NCBI GenBank assembly: GCA_013298125.1
Contig: JAAFJP010000014.1
Location: 62,001-126,000 of the forward strand
Direction: 5' to 3'
Origin: Cytophagales bacterium
GTDB lineage: Bacteria > Bacteroidota > Bacteroidia > Cytophagales > Spirosomataceae
DNA: 64,000 nt
The notes under the pieces are model-generated. The model had not been told where the DNA came from, did not search any database, and saw only the letters and a program-made list of their open reading frames with translations. The position numbers were made by a program, and so were the translations under genes. Below, piece after piece: positions 15,683 to 25,036 of this stretch (position 1 is its first letter; each line of letters begins with the position of its first letter).

Positions 15683-17302
15683 ATGAAATTTAATAAATTT
15701 CTTCTTTTTCCTCTCTTGCTAACTACGAGCATCGCAAATGCTCAATATCTGGAATATTCTCCTGACAAAGCCCCTTTAAATTGGTTCAATCTTGATTTTG
15801 CCGAAAACGGAGTTAGAGGTATTAGTACCGAAAGGGCTTATCGTGATTTTTTGAATAAAAAGGCTTCAAAACCTGTTATTGTGGCTATTATCGACTCTGG
15901 GGTTGATATTAACCATGAAGATTTGAAAGAAAACATTTGGATAAATACCAAAGAAGTACCCAACAACGGCGTTGATGATGACAAAAACGGTTACATCGAT
16001 GATATTTACGGCTGGGATTTTTTAGGCGGAAAAGACGGTACAGACATTGCCCGTGAGACGATGGAAGTTACCCGTGAATTTGGTCGTCTGAAAAGAATTT
16101 ATCAGTATATTCAAGACATCGGGAGTTTGTCACCAGCTATGAAAGCTGAGTATGATTTATACAAAAAATACAAAGCCAAATACGAAGCGAAAGTACAGGA
16201 ATTGCAAGAACAAGGACCTTTTGTAATTAAATTGTACGAAAAATACATTGATTCAAAGTTGGTTCTTTCTTCGTATTTGAAAGTAAAAGATGTTTCAAAG
16301 GACGATTTGAACAAAATAACTACGAAAGACCCCGAGGACGTTAAAAAAGCCAAAAGAGTTTTTGAATTATTGGAGCAAATTGGTCAGGACGAAGAGAAAT
16401 TAAAAGAGGCGTATGAATATTACGATGCTCAATTCAAATACGGTATAAATTTGTCTTTCAATCCTCGTGGAATTGTGGGGGATGATGTTGAAAATGTAAA
16501 CGATAGAGATTACGGAAATAACGAAGTAAAAGGACCAGATGCACGTCATGGTACGCACGTAGCGGGAATCGTGGCAGCAAACCGTAATAATTCATTGGGT
16601 ATTGCGGGTGTTGCAAGTAATGTCAAAATTATGGCAATTCGTGCAGTTCCAGAGGGAGATGAGCGAGATAAAGACGTAGCAAATGCCATCCGTTATGCGG
16701 TGGATAATGGAGCAAAAATTATCAATATGAGTTTCGGAAAATCGGTTTCTCCTCAAAAACAAGCCGTTGATGATGCGGTAAGATATGCACAATCGAAAGG
16801 GGTTTTATTAATTCATGCGGCTGGTAACGAAAACGAAAATATTGATATTAGCGAGAATTATCCTTCAAAGAAATTTGCCGATGGAAAACAAGCCGAAAAT
16901 TGGTTAGAAATCGGAGCAACTTCTTGGATGCAACCCCCAAGTGCGGTGGCAGAGTTTTCAAATTATGGACATAAAACCGTTGATGTTTTTGCCCCAGGTG
17001 TTGATTTAAAATCTACCGTGGTAGGTTCGCTATACGAAGATTTGAGTGGTACGAGTATGTCAGCACCTGTGGTTACGGGTTTGGCTGCACTTTTGATGTC
17101 CTATTATCCAGATTTTGATTACAGAAAAATTAAGCAAATTATCTTAAATTCTTCTATCAAAATGCCAAAGCAAAAAGTTTCACAACCTGGTACTGGTGAA
17201 TTAGTTGAGTTTAGTTTGTTATCATCAAGTGGAGGAATCGTGAATGCGTATGAAGCCGTGAAAATGGCTGAGGAGGAATTGAAGGCTTTAACAAGAAAAT
17301 AA
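15683..17302 (+). CDS. Secreted S8 subtilisin-family serine protease
   Basis: 539 residues with a signal peptide (about 1-20, ending ANA). The catalytic triad is intact: Asp in VAIIDSGVDINHEDL, His in RHGTHVAG, Ser in SGTSMSAPVVTG. Between Asp and His lies a long inserted charged helical region (about residues 120-260) common to Bacteroidota S8 proteases. No C-terminal sorting domain is seen, so periplasmic or outer-membrane-associated. It sits between the two subunit genes of the aconitase-type dehydratase, and its stop codon abuts the small-subunit start with no spacer. A functional link to the dehydratase is not obvious. Confidence 0.9.
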   Translation: MKFNKFLLFPLLLTTSIANAQYLEYSPDKAPLNWFNLDFAENGVRGISTERAYRDFLNKKASKPVIVAIIDSGVDINHEDLKENIWINTKEVPNNGVDDDKNGYIDDIYGWDFLGGKDGTDIARETMEVTREFGRLKRIYQYIQDIGSLSPAMKAEYDLYKKYKAKYEAKVQELQEQGPFVIKLYEKYIDSKLVLSSYLKVKDVSKDDLNKITTKDPEDVKKAKRVFELLEQIGQDEEKLKEAYEYYDAQFKYGINLSFNPRGIVGDDVENVNDRDYGNNEVKGPDARHGTHVAGIVAANRNNSLGIAGVASNVKIMAIRAVPEGDERDKDVANAIRYAVDNGAKIINMSFGKSVSPQKQAVDDAVRYAQSKGVLLIHAAGNENENIDISENYPSKKFADGKQAENWLEIGATSWMQPPSAVAEFSNYGHKTVDVFAPGVDLKSTVVGSLYEDLSGTSMSAPVVTGLAALLMSYYPDFDYRKIKQIILNSSIKMPKQKVSQPGTGELVEFSLLSSSGGIVNAYEAVKMAEEELKALTRK

Positions 17303-17782
17303 ATGACTTTTGTTTACGGAGATAATATTGACACAGACCGAATCATTGCAGGGAAATATACCAAAACCCTTGACATGAATACATTGGCTGAACACGTTTT
17401 GGAGGATTTAGACCCAAGTTTTAAAACCAAAGTAAAGCAAGGAGATTATTTAGTAGGAGGTGAAAATTTTGGTTGTGGTTCTTCACGTGAACAAGCACCC
17501 ATTGCTTTGAAATTATCAGGTGTATCAGTAGTTATAGCGAGTTCATTTGCCCGAATATTTTTCAGAAATTCCATCAATATTGGTTTGCCAGTTTTAGAAA
17601 TCAAAAACCACGATATTGAATCAGGCGATGAAATAAATGTAGATTTGAGTAATGGTGAAGTTAAGAATTTAACCAAAAATAAATCCTATTTCTCAGCACC
17701 AATGCCCAAAGTAATGATTGATATTTTGAGTGAAGGAGGTTTGGCGAATTATTTAAAGAAATATGGAGATTATCAGTTGTAA
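17303..17782 (+). CDS. Aconitase-family dehydratase small subunit (LeuD-like swivel domain)
   Basis: 159 residues, typical for separate LeuD/DmdB-type small subunits. It begins with the IDTDRIIAGKY substrate-loop motif and has GENFGCGSSREQAP, the hallmark swivel-domain sequence. It starts directly after the subtilase stop codon, so it is probably translated by coupling from that message. Partner of the large subunit at 14321. Confidence 0.87.
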   Translation: MTFVYGDNIDTDRIIAGKYTKTLDMNTLAEHVLEDLDPSFKTKVKQGDYLVGGENFGCGSSREQAPIALKLSGVSVVIASSFARIFFRNSINIGLPVLEIKNHDIESGDEINVDLSNGEVKNLTKNKSYFSAPMPKVMIDILSEGGLANYLKKYGDYQL

Positions 17783-17799
17783 AATACTGAGTATCAATA

Positions 17800-17844
17800 C
17801 AAACAAAAATACCTCAAAATTCAATTTTGAGGTATTTTTGTTTG
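17800..17844. terminator. Bidirectional terminator between convergent genes
   Basis: A perfect 22-bp inverted repeat (17800-17821 and 17823-17844) with a T-run on either strand, between the small subunit and aconitase. Confidence 0.9.
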
Positions 17845-17856
17845 TAATCATTAAAA

Positions 17857-20124
17857 TTACTTCCCAACATTAGCTCGAATAATATTCAAAGCACCACCAG
17901 CTTTAAACCATTCCACTTGTTGCTCGTTGTATGTGTGATTTGCCAAAATTTCTTCCGAAGTTCCATCTGCATGATTTAATACAATTGTCAATGGAACACC
18001 TGGAGCAAAAGTTGCCAATCCTTTAATGTCGATTGAATCATTTTCTTGGATTTTATCGTAGTCAGCTTCATTAGCAAAAGTCAAACCCAACATCCCTTGT
18101 TTCTTTAAGTTTGTTTCGTGAATACGAGCAAAAGATTTCACTAAAACCGCTCTCACGCCCAAGAAACGAGGTTCCATGGCAGCGTGTTCACGAGATGAAC
18201 CTTCACCGTAGTTTTGGTCTCCCACTACAATTGAACCTATACCAGCCGCTTTATAAGCACGTTGTGTTGCAGGGACAGCACCATATTCTCCTGTCAATTG
18301 GTTTTTAACATTGTCAGTTTTCTCATTGAAGAAATTGACCGCCCCAATCAACATATTATTAGAGATATTGTCCAAATGTCCACGGTATTTCAACCAAGGA
18401 CCTGCCATCGAGATATGGTCAGTTGTACATTTCCCTTTTGCTTTTATTAATAATTTCAAACCTGTCAAATCCGTACCTTCCCAAGCCGTAAATGGCTCTA
18501 ATAATTGAAGGCGGTCAGAAGTTGGAGAAACTTTTACTTCCACACCCGAACCATCTTCGGCTGGTGCTTGGTATCCTGCATCTTCTACATCAAATCCTTT
18601 TGTTGGCAATTCATCTCCCGTTGGAGCATCTAACATCACTTTTTCACCTTTTTCGTTTGTCAAATAATCTGTCAAAGGATTAAATGTCAAATCACCCGCA
18701 ATTGCCATAGCCGTAACTAATTCTGGAGAACCCACAAAGGCATATGTATTTGGATTTCCGTCCGCACGTTTCGCAAAGTTTCTGTTGAATGAGTGAACGA
18801 TTGTATTTTTTTCAGCTTTCTCAGCCCCTTTTCTTGCCCACTGACCTATACATGGTCCACAAGCATTTGAGAATACTTTTCCACCGATGCTTTCAAAGGT
18901 ATCTACAAATCCATCACGCTCAATTGTATATCTAACTAACTCAGAACCAGGTGTTACGGTATATTCAGCCTGAGCTTTTAAGCCTTTGGCAGCTACCTGA
19001 CGAGCCAATGAAGCGGCACGAGAAATATCTTCGTATGATGAGTTGGTACAAGAACCAATCAAACCAACTTCGATTTTTGTGGGCCAGCCATTTTTCTCAG
19101 CCATTTCTTTCATTTTAGAAATAGGCGTTGCCAAATCTGGTGTGAAAGGACCGTTCAAATGTGGTTCTAAGGTATCTAAATCAATTTCAATAACTTGGTC
19201 GAAATAGGCTTCTGGATTTGCATAAACCTCAGCATCAGCCGTCAAATGCTCACGTATTCCATCTGCCAAAGCGGCAACCTCTGCACGACCAGTTGATTTT
19301 AAATAACGAGCCATTGAATCATCATAGCCAAAAGTTGAAGTCGTAGCTCCGATTTCAGCCCCCATATTACAGATAGTACCTTTACCTGTACATGACATTG
19401 AAGTAGCACCTTCGCCAAAATATTCAACGACTGCACCTGTTCCACCTTTAACCGTAAGAATACCAGCCACTTTCAAGATAACGTCTTTTGCAGAAGTCCA
19501 ACCGTTGAGTTTACCTGTCAATTTTACGCCAATCAATTTTGGAAATTTCAATTCCCAAGCCAAACCTGCCATAACATCACAAGCATCTGCACCACCCACA
19601 CCAATCGCAATCATACCCAAACCACCTGCATTTACCGTATGTGAGTCAGTTCCTATCATCATTCCGCCTGGAAACGCATAGTTTTCTAAAACCACTTGGT
19701 GAATAATTCCAGCACCTGGTTTCCAGAAACCTAAACCGTATTTATCAGATACCGACGAAAGGAAATCGTAAACTTCTTTATTTTTATCAACTGCCACCGA
19801 AAGGTCAGTTTTTGATTCAATTTTTGCCTCAATCAAGTGGTCACAGTGAACCGTTGAAGGAACTGCCACTTGCGGACGACCCGCTTGCATAAATTGCAAA
19901 AGAGCCATTTGAGCCGTTGCATCTTGCATCGCCACACGGTCAGGAGCAAAATCCACGTAAGATTTACCTCTCTCGAAAGTTGCCGATGGATTTCCTTCCC
20001 ACAAGTGAGAATAGAGGATTTTTTCAGTTAAAGTAAGCGGTCTGCCAACTAATTTACGAGCTGCTTCAATACGTGAGGGCATTCTTTCGTAAACCGCCTT
20101 GATCATTTCTAAGTCAAAAGCCAT
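17857..20124 (-). CDS. acn: Aconitate hydratase (mitochondrial type)
   Basis: 755 residues, the length of mitochondrial-type aconitases. It has [32 protein letters not shown] and [10 protein letters not shown] with the three cluster cysteines, and the fused C-terminal swivel domain with [15 protein letters not shown]. It interconverts citrate and isocitrate in the TCA cycle using a 4Fe-4S cluster in the cytoplasm. It stands as a single gene between terminators. A palindrome (20146-20157) and a -7 element (20200-20207) lie upstream. Confidence 0.95.
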   Translation of the reverse strand: MAFDLEMIKAVYERMPSRIEAARKLVGRPLTLTEKILYSHLWEGNPSATFERGKSYVDFAPDRVAMQDATAQMALLQFMQAGRPQVAVPSTVHCDHLIEAKIESKTDLSVAVDKNKEVYDFLSSVSDKYGLGFWKPGAGIIHQVVLENYAFPGGMMIGTDSHTVNAGGLGMIAIGVGGADACDVMAGLAWELKFPKLIGVKLTGKLNGWTSAKDVILKVAGILTVKGGTGAVVEYFGEGATSMSCTGKGTICNMGAEIGATTSTFGYDDSMARYLKSTGRAEVAALADGIREHLTADAEVYANPEAYFDQVIEIDLDTLEPHLNGPFTPDLATPISKMKEMAEKNGWPTKIEVGLIGSCTNSSYEDISRAASLARQVAAKGLKAQAEYTVTPGSELVRYTIERDGFVDTFESIGGKVFSNACGPCIGQWARKGAEKAEKNTIVHSFNRNFAKRADGNPNTYAFVGSPELVTAMAIAGDLTFNPLTDYLTNEKGEKVMLDAPTGDELPTKGFDVEDAGYQAPAEDGSGVEVKVSPTSDRLQLLEPFTAWEGTDLTGLKLLIKAKGKCTTDHISMAGPWLKYRGHLDNISNNMLIGAVNFFNEKTDNVKNQLTGEYGAVPATQRAYKAAGIGSIVVGDQNYGEGSSREHAAMEPRFLGVRAVLVKSFARIHETNLKKQGMLGLTFANEADYDKIQENDSIDIKGLATFAPGVPLTIVLNHADGTSEEILANHTYNEQQVEWFKAGGALNIIRANVGK

Positions 20125-20145
20125 GATATGTTTGTTATTTGTTCG

Positions 20146-20157
20146 GAAAACGTTTTC
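20146..20157. promoter_or_regulatory. Palindrome GAAAACGTTTTC upstream of aconitase
   Basis: A perfect 12-bp palindrome with a central CG, followed by a further half-site GAAAACGT (20159-20166). It lies between the putative promoter and the aconitase start. Shape and centre resemble LacI/GalR-family operators. Confidence 0.35.
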
Positions 20158-20199
20158 AGAAAACGTAATTCTGAAACTTTGTTAAATATATTTCTTCTG

Positions 20200-20207
20200 C
20201 AAAACTA
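20200..20207 (-). promoter_or_regulatory. -7 element for aconitase
   Basis: On the minus strand this reads TAGTTTTG, a TAnnTTTG match, about 75 nt upstream of the ATG. Confidence 0.45.
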
Positions 20208-20327
20208 ATATTCAAAACTCAAACTTGCAGATTATTGAGATGAAATTAAAATTAGAATATTTTTTCTTTGAAAGTTTCAAAAAATAAGATGTTCGTATTG
20301 TTTACAAAAATACACAAAATAGGTCAT

Positions 20328-20360
20328 TTGTTCAAATTAGAGAAGGATTCCGTATCTTTG
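20328..20360 (+). promoter_or_regulatory. Promoter of mtaB, close to the start codon
   Basis: A TTG (20328-20330) and TATCTTTG (20353-20360) are 22 nt apart. The -7 element ends only 4 nt before the ATG, so transcription would begin at or next to the start codon. Confidence 0.65.
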
Positions 20361-20364
20361 TGCC

Positions 20365-21690
20365 ATGAAAAAAGTAGCGTTTTATACATTAGGCTGTAAA
20401 CTCAATTATTCCGAGACTTCAACCATTTCAAGAATGTTTGAATCGAAGGGGTATGAGAAAGTAGAATTTAACCAAAAGCCTGATATTTTTATTGTCAATA
20501 CCTGTTCGGTTACTGACAATGCAGACAAAAAGTGTAAGAAAATTGTAAAAGAAGCCAATAAAATAAATCCTGATGGCTACGTGGCGATTATTGGTTGTTA
20601 TGCTCAATTAAAACCACAGGAAATCGCTGATATTGAGGGCGTTGATGCTGTTTTAGGGGCGGCAGAAAAATTCCAATTGATAGATTTATTGGATGGTTTT
20701 GTGAAAAAGTCATCTCAAAAAACAGCTAAAATTTATAATCAAAATATTGAGGAGGCAATTGATTATCATACATCTTATTCGCTTAATGACCGTACTCGTA
20801 CTTTCCTAAAAGTGCAAGATGGTTGCGACTATCCATGTGCTTATTGTACGATTCCATTAGCACGTGGTTCGAGCCGTTCTGATACCATTGAGAACGTCAT
20901 GAAAGCTGCCCAAGAAATTACTGAAAGCGGGGTGAAAGAAATCGTTTTAACGGGTGTAAATATTGGAGATTTTGGTTTGAGAAATGGAAAACGAGAAGAG
21001 ACTTTTTTAGATTTAGTAAAGGCTTTGGACGAAGTTGAAGGCATTGAAAGATTTCGAATTTCATCTATCGAACCCAATCTTTTGACCAACGAAATCATAG
21101 AATTTGTGGCTCAATCAAAACGTTTTGTTCCTCATTTTCATATTCCTTTACAGTCGGGTTCAAACAAAATGTTGGGCTTAATGAAACGTCGCTACAAAAA
21201 AGAATTATACGTTGATAGAGTCAATAAAATCAAAGAATTAATGCCCCATTGTTGTATAGGTGTGGATGTAATTGTAGGTCATGCAGGAGAGACAGATGAG
21301 GATTTTTTAGAAACTTATAATTTTCTCAATGAATTAAATATCAGTTATTTACACGTTTTTACTTATTCTGAAAGAGAAAATACAAGTGCCTTATTGATTA
21401 AGCCAGTTGTGCCTTTGCAAAAGCGTTCGGAGCGTTCAAAAATGTTACATATTCTTTCAGATAAAAAGCGAAGATATTTTTACGAACAACAAATTGGCAA
21501 GAAATTTACGGTGCTTTTTGAAGAGGATATTGAGAATGGAATGATGCAGGGTTTTACAGAAAATTATGTAAGAGTAACTGCAAAATATGACCCGCTTTTG
21601 ATTAATGAAACGAAATTGGTTTCGTTGATGTCAATCAATGAAAATATGTTGGTGGAGGTTGAGGAAGTGGAGGTTTTTGAGGTTCACTAA
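20365..21690 (+). CDS. mtaB: tRNA (t6A37) methylthiotransferase MtaB
   Basis: 441 residues. The N-terminal UPF0004 domain has three conserved cysteines (TLGCKLN, NTCSVT, IGCYAQ); the radical SAM motif CDYPCAYC is at about 155; a C-terminal TRAM domain follows. The TLGCKLNYSE start is diagnostic of MtaB rather than MiaB or RimO. It converts t6A to ms2t6A at position 37 of ANN-decoding tRNAs. Single gene ending in a shared terminator. Confidence 0.93.
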   Translation: MKKVAFYTLGCKLNYSETSTISRMFESKGYEKVEFNQKPDIFIVNTCSVTDNADKKCKKIVKEANKINPDGYVAIIGCYAQLKPQEIADIEGVDAVLGAAEKFQLIDLLDGFVKKSSQKTAKIYNQNIEEAIDYHTSYSLNDRTRTFLKVQDGCDYPCAYCTIPLARGSSRSDTIENVMKAAQEITESGVKEIVLTGVNIGDFGLRNGKREETFLDLVKALDEVEGIERFRISSIEPNLLTNEIIEFVAQSKRFVPHFHIPLQSGSNKMLGLMKRRYKKELYVDRVNKIKELMPHCCIGVDVIVGHAGETDEDFLETYNFLNELNISYLHVFTYSERENTSALLIKPVVPLQKRSERSKMLHILSDKKRRYFYEQQIGKKFTVLFEEDIENGMMQGFTENYVRVTAKYDPLLINETKLVSLMSINENMLVEVEEVEVFEVH

Positions 21691-21696
21691 ACAAAA

Positions 21697-21729
21697 AACG
21701 CTGGTAGGGTTTTGAACCCTATCAGCGTT
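21697..21729. terminator. Bidirectional terminator between mtaB and the sugar dehydrogenase
   Basis: A 15-bp stem with one G-T pair (AACGCTGGTAGGGTT / AACCCTATCAGCGTT), between convergent stops. The GTAGGGTTTTGAACCCTA core looks like a dispersed repeat re-used as terminator. Confidence 0.8.
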
Positions 21730-21751
21730 AGATAGCGTAATTTTTTAATCC

Positions 21752-23161
21752 CTATTTCACTGGCATCAATCGAAATACCATCCCAGGATTTTCTGTTCCT
21801 ACATACAAATACCCGTCCGATCCCAATTCAATGTTTCTCATTCTACCGATATTTACCAACAGTTTTTCATGTCCCGTAATTTTGTTTCCTTTCATAATAC
21901 TACGGTCTAAATAGTTGAATCTCAATGAACCAATTAAGATGCTATTTTTCCATGCAGGATATTTATCGCTATTCACAAACGTCATTCCACTTGGGGCGAT
22001 TGAAGGCGTAAAATAGTTCTCTGGTTGCTCCATTCCGTCTTTTTTACTGATGTCTGTGATTGGCTTTCCGTTGTAATTGATACCGTAAGAAATCACGGGC
22101 CAACCATAATTTACCCCTTTTCTAATCAAATTTATTTCATCACCTCCACGTGGACCATGCTCATGTTCCCAAACATCACCCGTTTGAGGATTTAGAGCCA
22201 ACCCTTGAGGATTTCTGTGTCCGTAACTATAAATACTTTCTTTGCTTTTATCTTTTCCAACAAATGGATTGTCTTTTGGAACAGTTCCATCATCATTCAA
22301 GCGGTGAACTTTACCGTTGTCATTTTCAAGACTTTGAGGAAACTCATTCTCCATACCACGTTCACCCACCGTAAAATACATAAATCCTTTTTTATCGAAT
22401 CTAATTCTTGAACCAAAATGATGCTTGGTCTTGGTATATGGCGATGCTTCAAAAATTTCCTGCACTTCCGTTAATTCATTATTTTTCAACTTAGCTCTAA
22501 CGATTGCCGTTGTAGTCAATTTCTGTTTTCCTTCTTCCTTAAATTTAGAATACGAAATATAAATCCATCCATTTTCTGCATATTTTGGATGTAATTCAAT
22601 ATCTAAAAGCCCTCCCTGACCTTCTGCAAGGGCTTTTGGGGAATTTTTGATGATGGTTTTATTTTGTTTAGCATCAACCAAATACAAAACGCCAACTCTA
22701 TCCGTAATCAAATATTTACTATCTGGCAATTGTGCAAATCCCCAAGGACTTTCAAAACCCGTAGCGATAGTATCAAGCGAAACCGTCATATTTTCGGACT
22801 TGAAAATATTGGAAGAAGGTTTATTGGAAACCTTATACTCGTTTACTTTTCCGATGTATTTTGTGATTTCCTCGGCTAATAAATTGATGTCTTTTGCATC
22901 GACTACACCCTTCCAAGCGGGCATCCCCAAATCGGAATATCCGTTATTGATACTTGCTACGATTTGCTCTTTTTGAGTTCCATGTTTCCAAGTTCTATCC
23001 ACAAATGCCTCGATTCTTTCACCGTGACAACTTGAACAGTATTGATTAAAAACTTTTTCGGGTTCAGTAAAAATGGGTTTTGGATTAACGGGCTTAGATA
23101 TTTGTACAAAACTGGCACATAAAATGCCTATGGACAAAATTGAAATAAGTAATTTATTCAT
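21752..23161 (-). CDS. Secreted cytochrome c / PQQ-dependent sugar dehydrogenase fusion
   Basis: About 469 residues from MNKLL with a signal peptide (about 1-20). An N-terminal cytochrome c domain carries CSSCH as the heme site and a later Met in GMPAWKG. From about residue 135 a glucose/sorbosone dehydrogenase beta-propeller follows (GFESPWGFAQLPD, HFGSRIRFDKKGFMYFTVGERG, EHGPRGGDEIN). Sugar oxidation with electron transfer to the in-chain heme in the periplasm is expected. An upstream start at 23230 would put 23 residues before the signal peptide and is rejected. Confidence 0.87.
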   Translation of the reverse strand: MNKLLISILSIGILCASFVQISKPVNPKPIFTEPEKVFNQYCSSCHGERIEAFVDRTWKHGTQKEQIVASINNGYSDLGMPAWKGVVDAKDINLLAEEITKYIGKVNEYKVSNKPSSNIFKSENMTVSLDTIATGFESPWGFAQLPDSKYLITDRVGVLYLVDAKQNKTIIKNSPKALAEGQGGLLDIELHPKYAENGWIYISYSKFKEEGKQKLTTTAIVRAKLKNNELTEVQEIFEASPYTKTKHHFGSRIRFDKKGFMYFTVGERGMENEFPQSLENDNGKVHRLNDDGTVPKDNPFVGKDKSKESIYSYGHRNPQGLALNPQTGDVWEHEHGPRGGDEINLIRKGVNYGWPVISYGINYNGKPITDISKKDGMEQPENYFTPSIAPSGMTFVNSDKYPAWKNSILIGSLRFNYLDRSIMKGNKITGHEKLLVNIGRMRNIELGSDGYLYVGTENPGMVFRLMPVK

Positions 23162-23353
23162 GGTAGGGGAAATTTTTTTTGAATTTAAATAATGGAATAA
23201 ATTTACGAATTTCATTTTGGATTGGAGCAATATTTTTTTTGTGATATTGGATGTTCCTTGTTTGTGCTTACTTTACAAGCAAGTGCAAGTAGGTTGAAAT
23301 GTAGTTTTTGGGCATTTTTTAATAATTAACTCGAGACGTTGCTTCCTCACAAT

Positions 23354-23373
23354 GGCTGGTCGGGACACCAGCC
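23354..23373. repeat. GGCTGGT/ACCAGCC hairpin
   Basis: 7-bp perfect arms around a 6-nt loop in the 224-nt gap between two minus-strand genes. It could be a terminator-like remnant for the S8-like gene or another dispersed repeat. Nothing else is seen in this gap. Confidence 0.55.
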
Positions 23374-23385
23374 AAGGAGATAGAA

Positions 23386-24891
23386 TCATCTTTCAAGAGG
23401 GCAATTTGGAGGATAAGGAAGAAACAAGTTATCTAACTCAACTAATAGTTTATCCCCAGTGGGAATATATTTTGTAACACAGTCACTACAACTTTCATGA
23501 ATAACAAGCCTATTACTCGGTTTTCTGAAAAGATTTCTCATTTCTGTTGGACAGAGAAATCTTCCGTATCTTGTTTTACAAATACTTTGTATATCCACAG
23601 CCATTCCTGCAATGATAGCTGATGCTGCTGAAGTTCCACCATGTTTACCCTCATTAGTACAAATATTCTCACATAGGCTATAACAATCAACTCTATTGCC
23701 GAAATTCCACAAAGGTCTCCTATAAGTCTTTCCCCCAGAAATTAAATATCTTTCAGTTTTCGCACCACTGACCATTATAGCTCCTGAATCATAAGTTTCT
23801 GGATTCCACATTTCACTTAGTGTAGGAGGGTTTTTATATTCAAAGCCTCTTGTTTCTACTTTTGTTCCTTGATTCCCTGCAGGTTCAATGACTATTATGT
23901 TTAAACATTCCGTTGCTAATTTTATCAAATCATAATTGATTTTTACGACTTCAGCGAAATCTTGGTTACTTGTACCTCCAAATTCAATTAAAAGAACTCC
24001 ATATTCAGGTGTTTCCAAAATTCCACTTAACAGGGCATTAAATCTGACATCTTTTGAGTATCCACAATTACCATCTGCTAAGATTACTTTATTGATTTTT
24101 GCATTAGGTGAAACTCCTATATATTCGCATGAAGGAATATTATCGAATAAAATTGACAAATTTATGAGAGGATGAGGATTAGTTGAAAAAGTGGAAAAGA
24201 ATCGTTTAAAAATAGAAGCATTGCTTATCCAAGGGTTACTACTGCACCCGAAAGAATGTGTTGAGTCTATCAACTCATTTTCAACTAATGTCAAATTTGA
24301 ATTATCTCCTAAACCTCCTGCTTGTCTAAACAAAAAACCGAGGTTCATGATATATCTATAATCAGTACATGGTGAAGTCTGTAATCTCAGTGGATAGAGA
24401 GTTGGCTCTGTTTTGATAGAATGGATTGAATAAATTTCTATTGATTTAGTCTTTAAATCCTCTAATTCCTTCGTCACTTTATTTATAAATGTAGTATCAC
24501 AGCAATTAGTTGCATCAATTCTACAAATGGTAAATTGATTAATCAGTGATGTAAATCCATCAGAACAAGTAGTTACTTTTGAATTTATTCTATCAGATAA
24601 TAATCTTAGATTTTCACTATTCAGTATTGGTACAAACTTTACTTCGTATTTTTTCATGATTCTGATTAACTCAGAATCAGGCATATAGGGTTTAGCATTA
24701 GGGTTAAACCTATCAAAATACATATTGTAGTTTTTATCTAACTTAAAAATATCAGAATCTAAAATTCTAACGTTGGGGTCAAATATAATGGGTTTGACAT
24801 TTTTTTCATTAATCCACCATTTTTCTTGCCCAAAACTTAGTAATGGCATTAAACATAAAAGGATATTTAGTATATTTTTTTTTAGTTTCAT
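23386..24891 (-). CDS. Secreted aberrant S8/subtilisin-like protein
   Basis: About 501 residues from MKLKKNIL with a signal peptide ending SFGQ; the upstream start at 24951 is rejected. The C-terminal half has subtilase features: IIVIEPAGNQG (oxyanion Asn), DSGAIMVSGA, NFGNRVDCYS and the nucleophile motif GGTSAASAIIAG. The Asp motif is replaced by LTLVENELIDSTHSF, and there is no HGT motif; a His in NPHPL about 25 residues before GVSPNAKI is the only candidate. Cys-rich (more than a dozen Cys), suggesting disulphides outside the cytoplasm. The pattern resembles a divergent S8 group where Glu replaces the usual Asp. It is divergent from a gene run of unknown role. Confidence 0.75.
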   Translation of the reverse strand: MKLKKNILNILLCLMPLLSFGQEKWWINEKNVKPIIFDPNVRILDSDIFKLDKNYNMYFDRFNPNAKPYMPDSELIRIMKKYEVKFVPILNSENLRLLSDRINSKVTTCSDGFTSLINQFTICRIDATNCCDTTFINKVTKELEDLKTKSIEIYSIHSIKTEPTLYPLRLQTSPCTDYRYIMNLGFLFRQAGGLGDNSNLTLVENELIDSTHSFGCSSNPWISNASIFKRFFSTFSTNPHPLINLSILFDNIPSCEYIGVSPNAKINKVILADGNCGYSKDVRFNALLSGILETPEYGVLLIEFGGTSNQDFAEVVKINYDLIKLATECLNIIVIEPAGNQGTKVETRGFEYKNPPTLSEMWNPETYDSGAIMVSGAKTERYLISGGKTYRRPLWNFGNRVDCYSLCENICTNEGKHGGTSAASAIIAGMAVDIQSICKTRYGRFLCPTEMRNLFRKPSNRLVIHESCSDCVTKYIPTGDKLLVELDNLFLPYPPNCPLER

Positions 24892-25036
24892 ATCAAGTAA
24901 TTGATTTTTTTGTAAAATTAGGCTTTTAAAAACCTTAATAGCTATCAACAAATGACCGTTAAATAAATTTTTCAGTGTTCAACGAAACAAACTTCTTAAA
25001 TTTAGAGAAAATTAAAACTATAAACAATTAAATCAA

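Noticed and set aside
14321-17782. LeuCD of leucine synthesis
   Set aside because: No leuA, leuB or ilv genes nearby and the neighbours are catabolic; the name LeuC/LeuD is used only for family.
20365-21690. MiaB or RimO identity
   Set aside because: The TLGCKLN start and overall motifs match MtaB.
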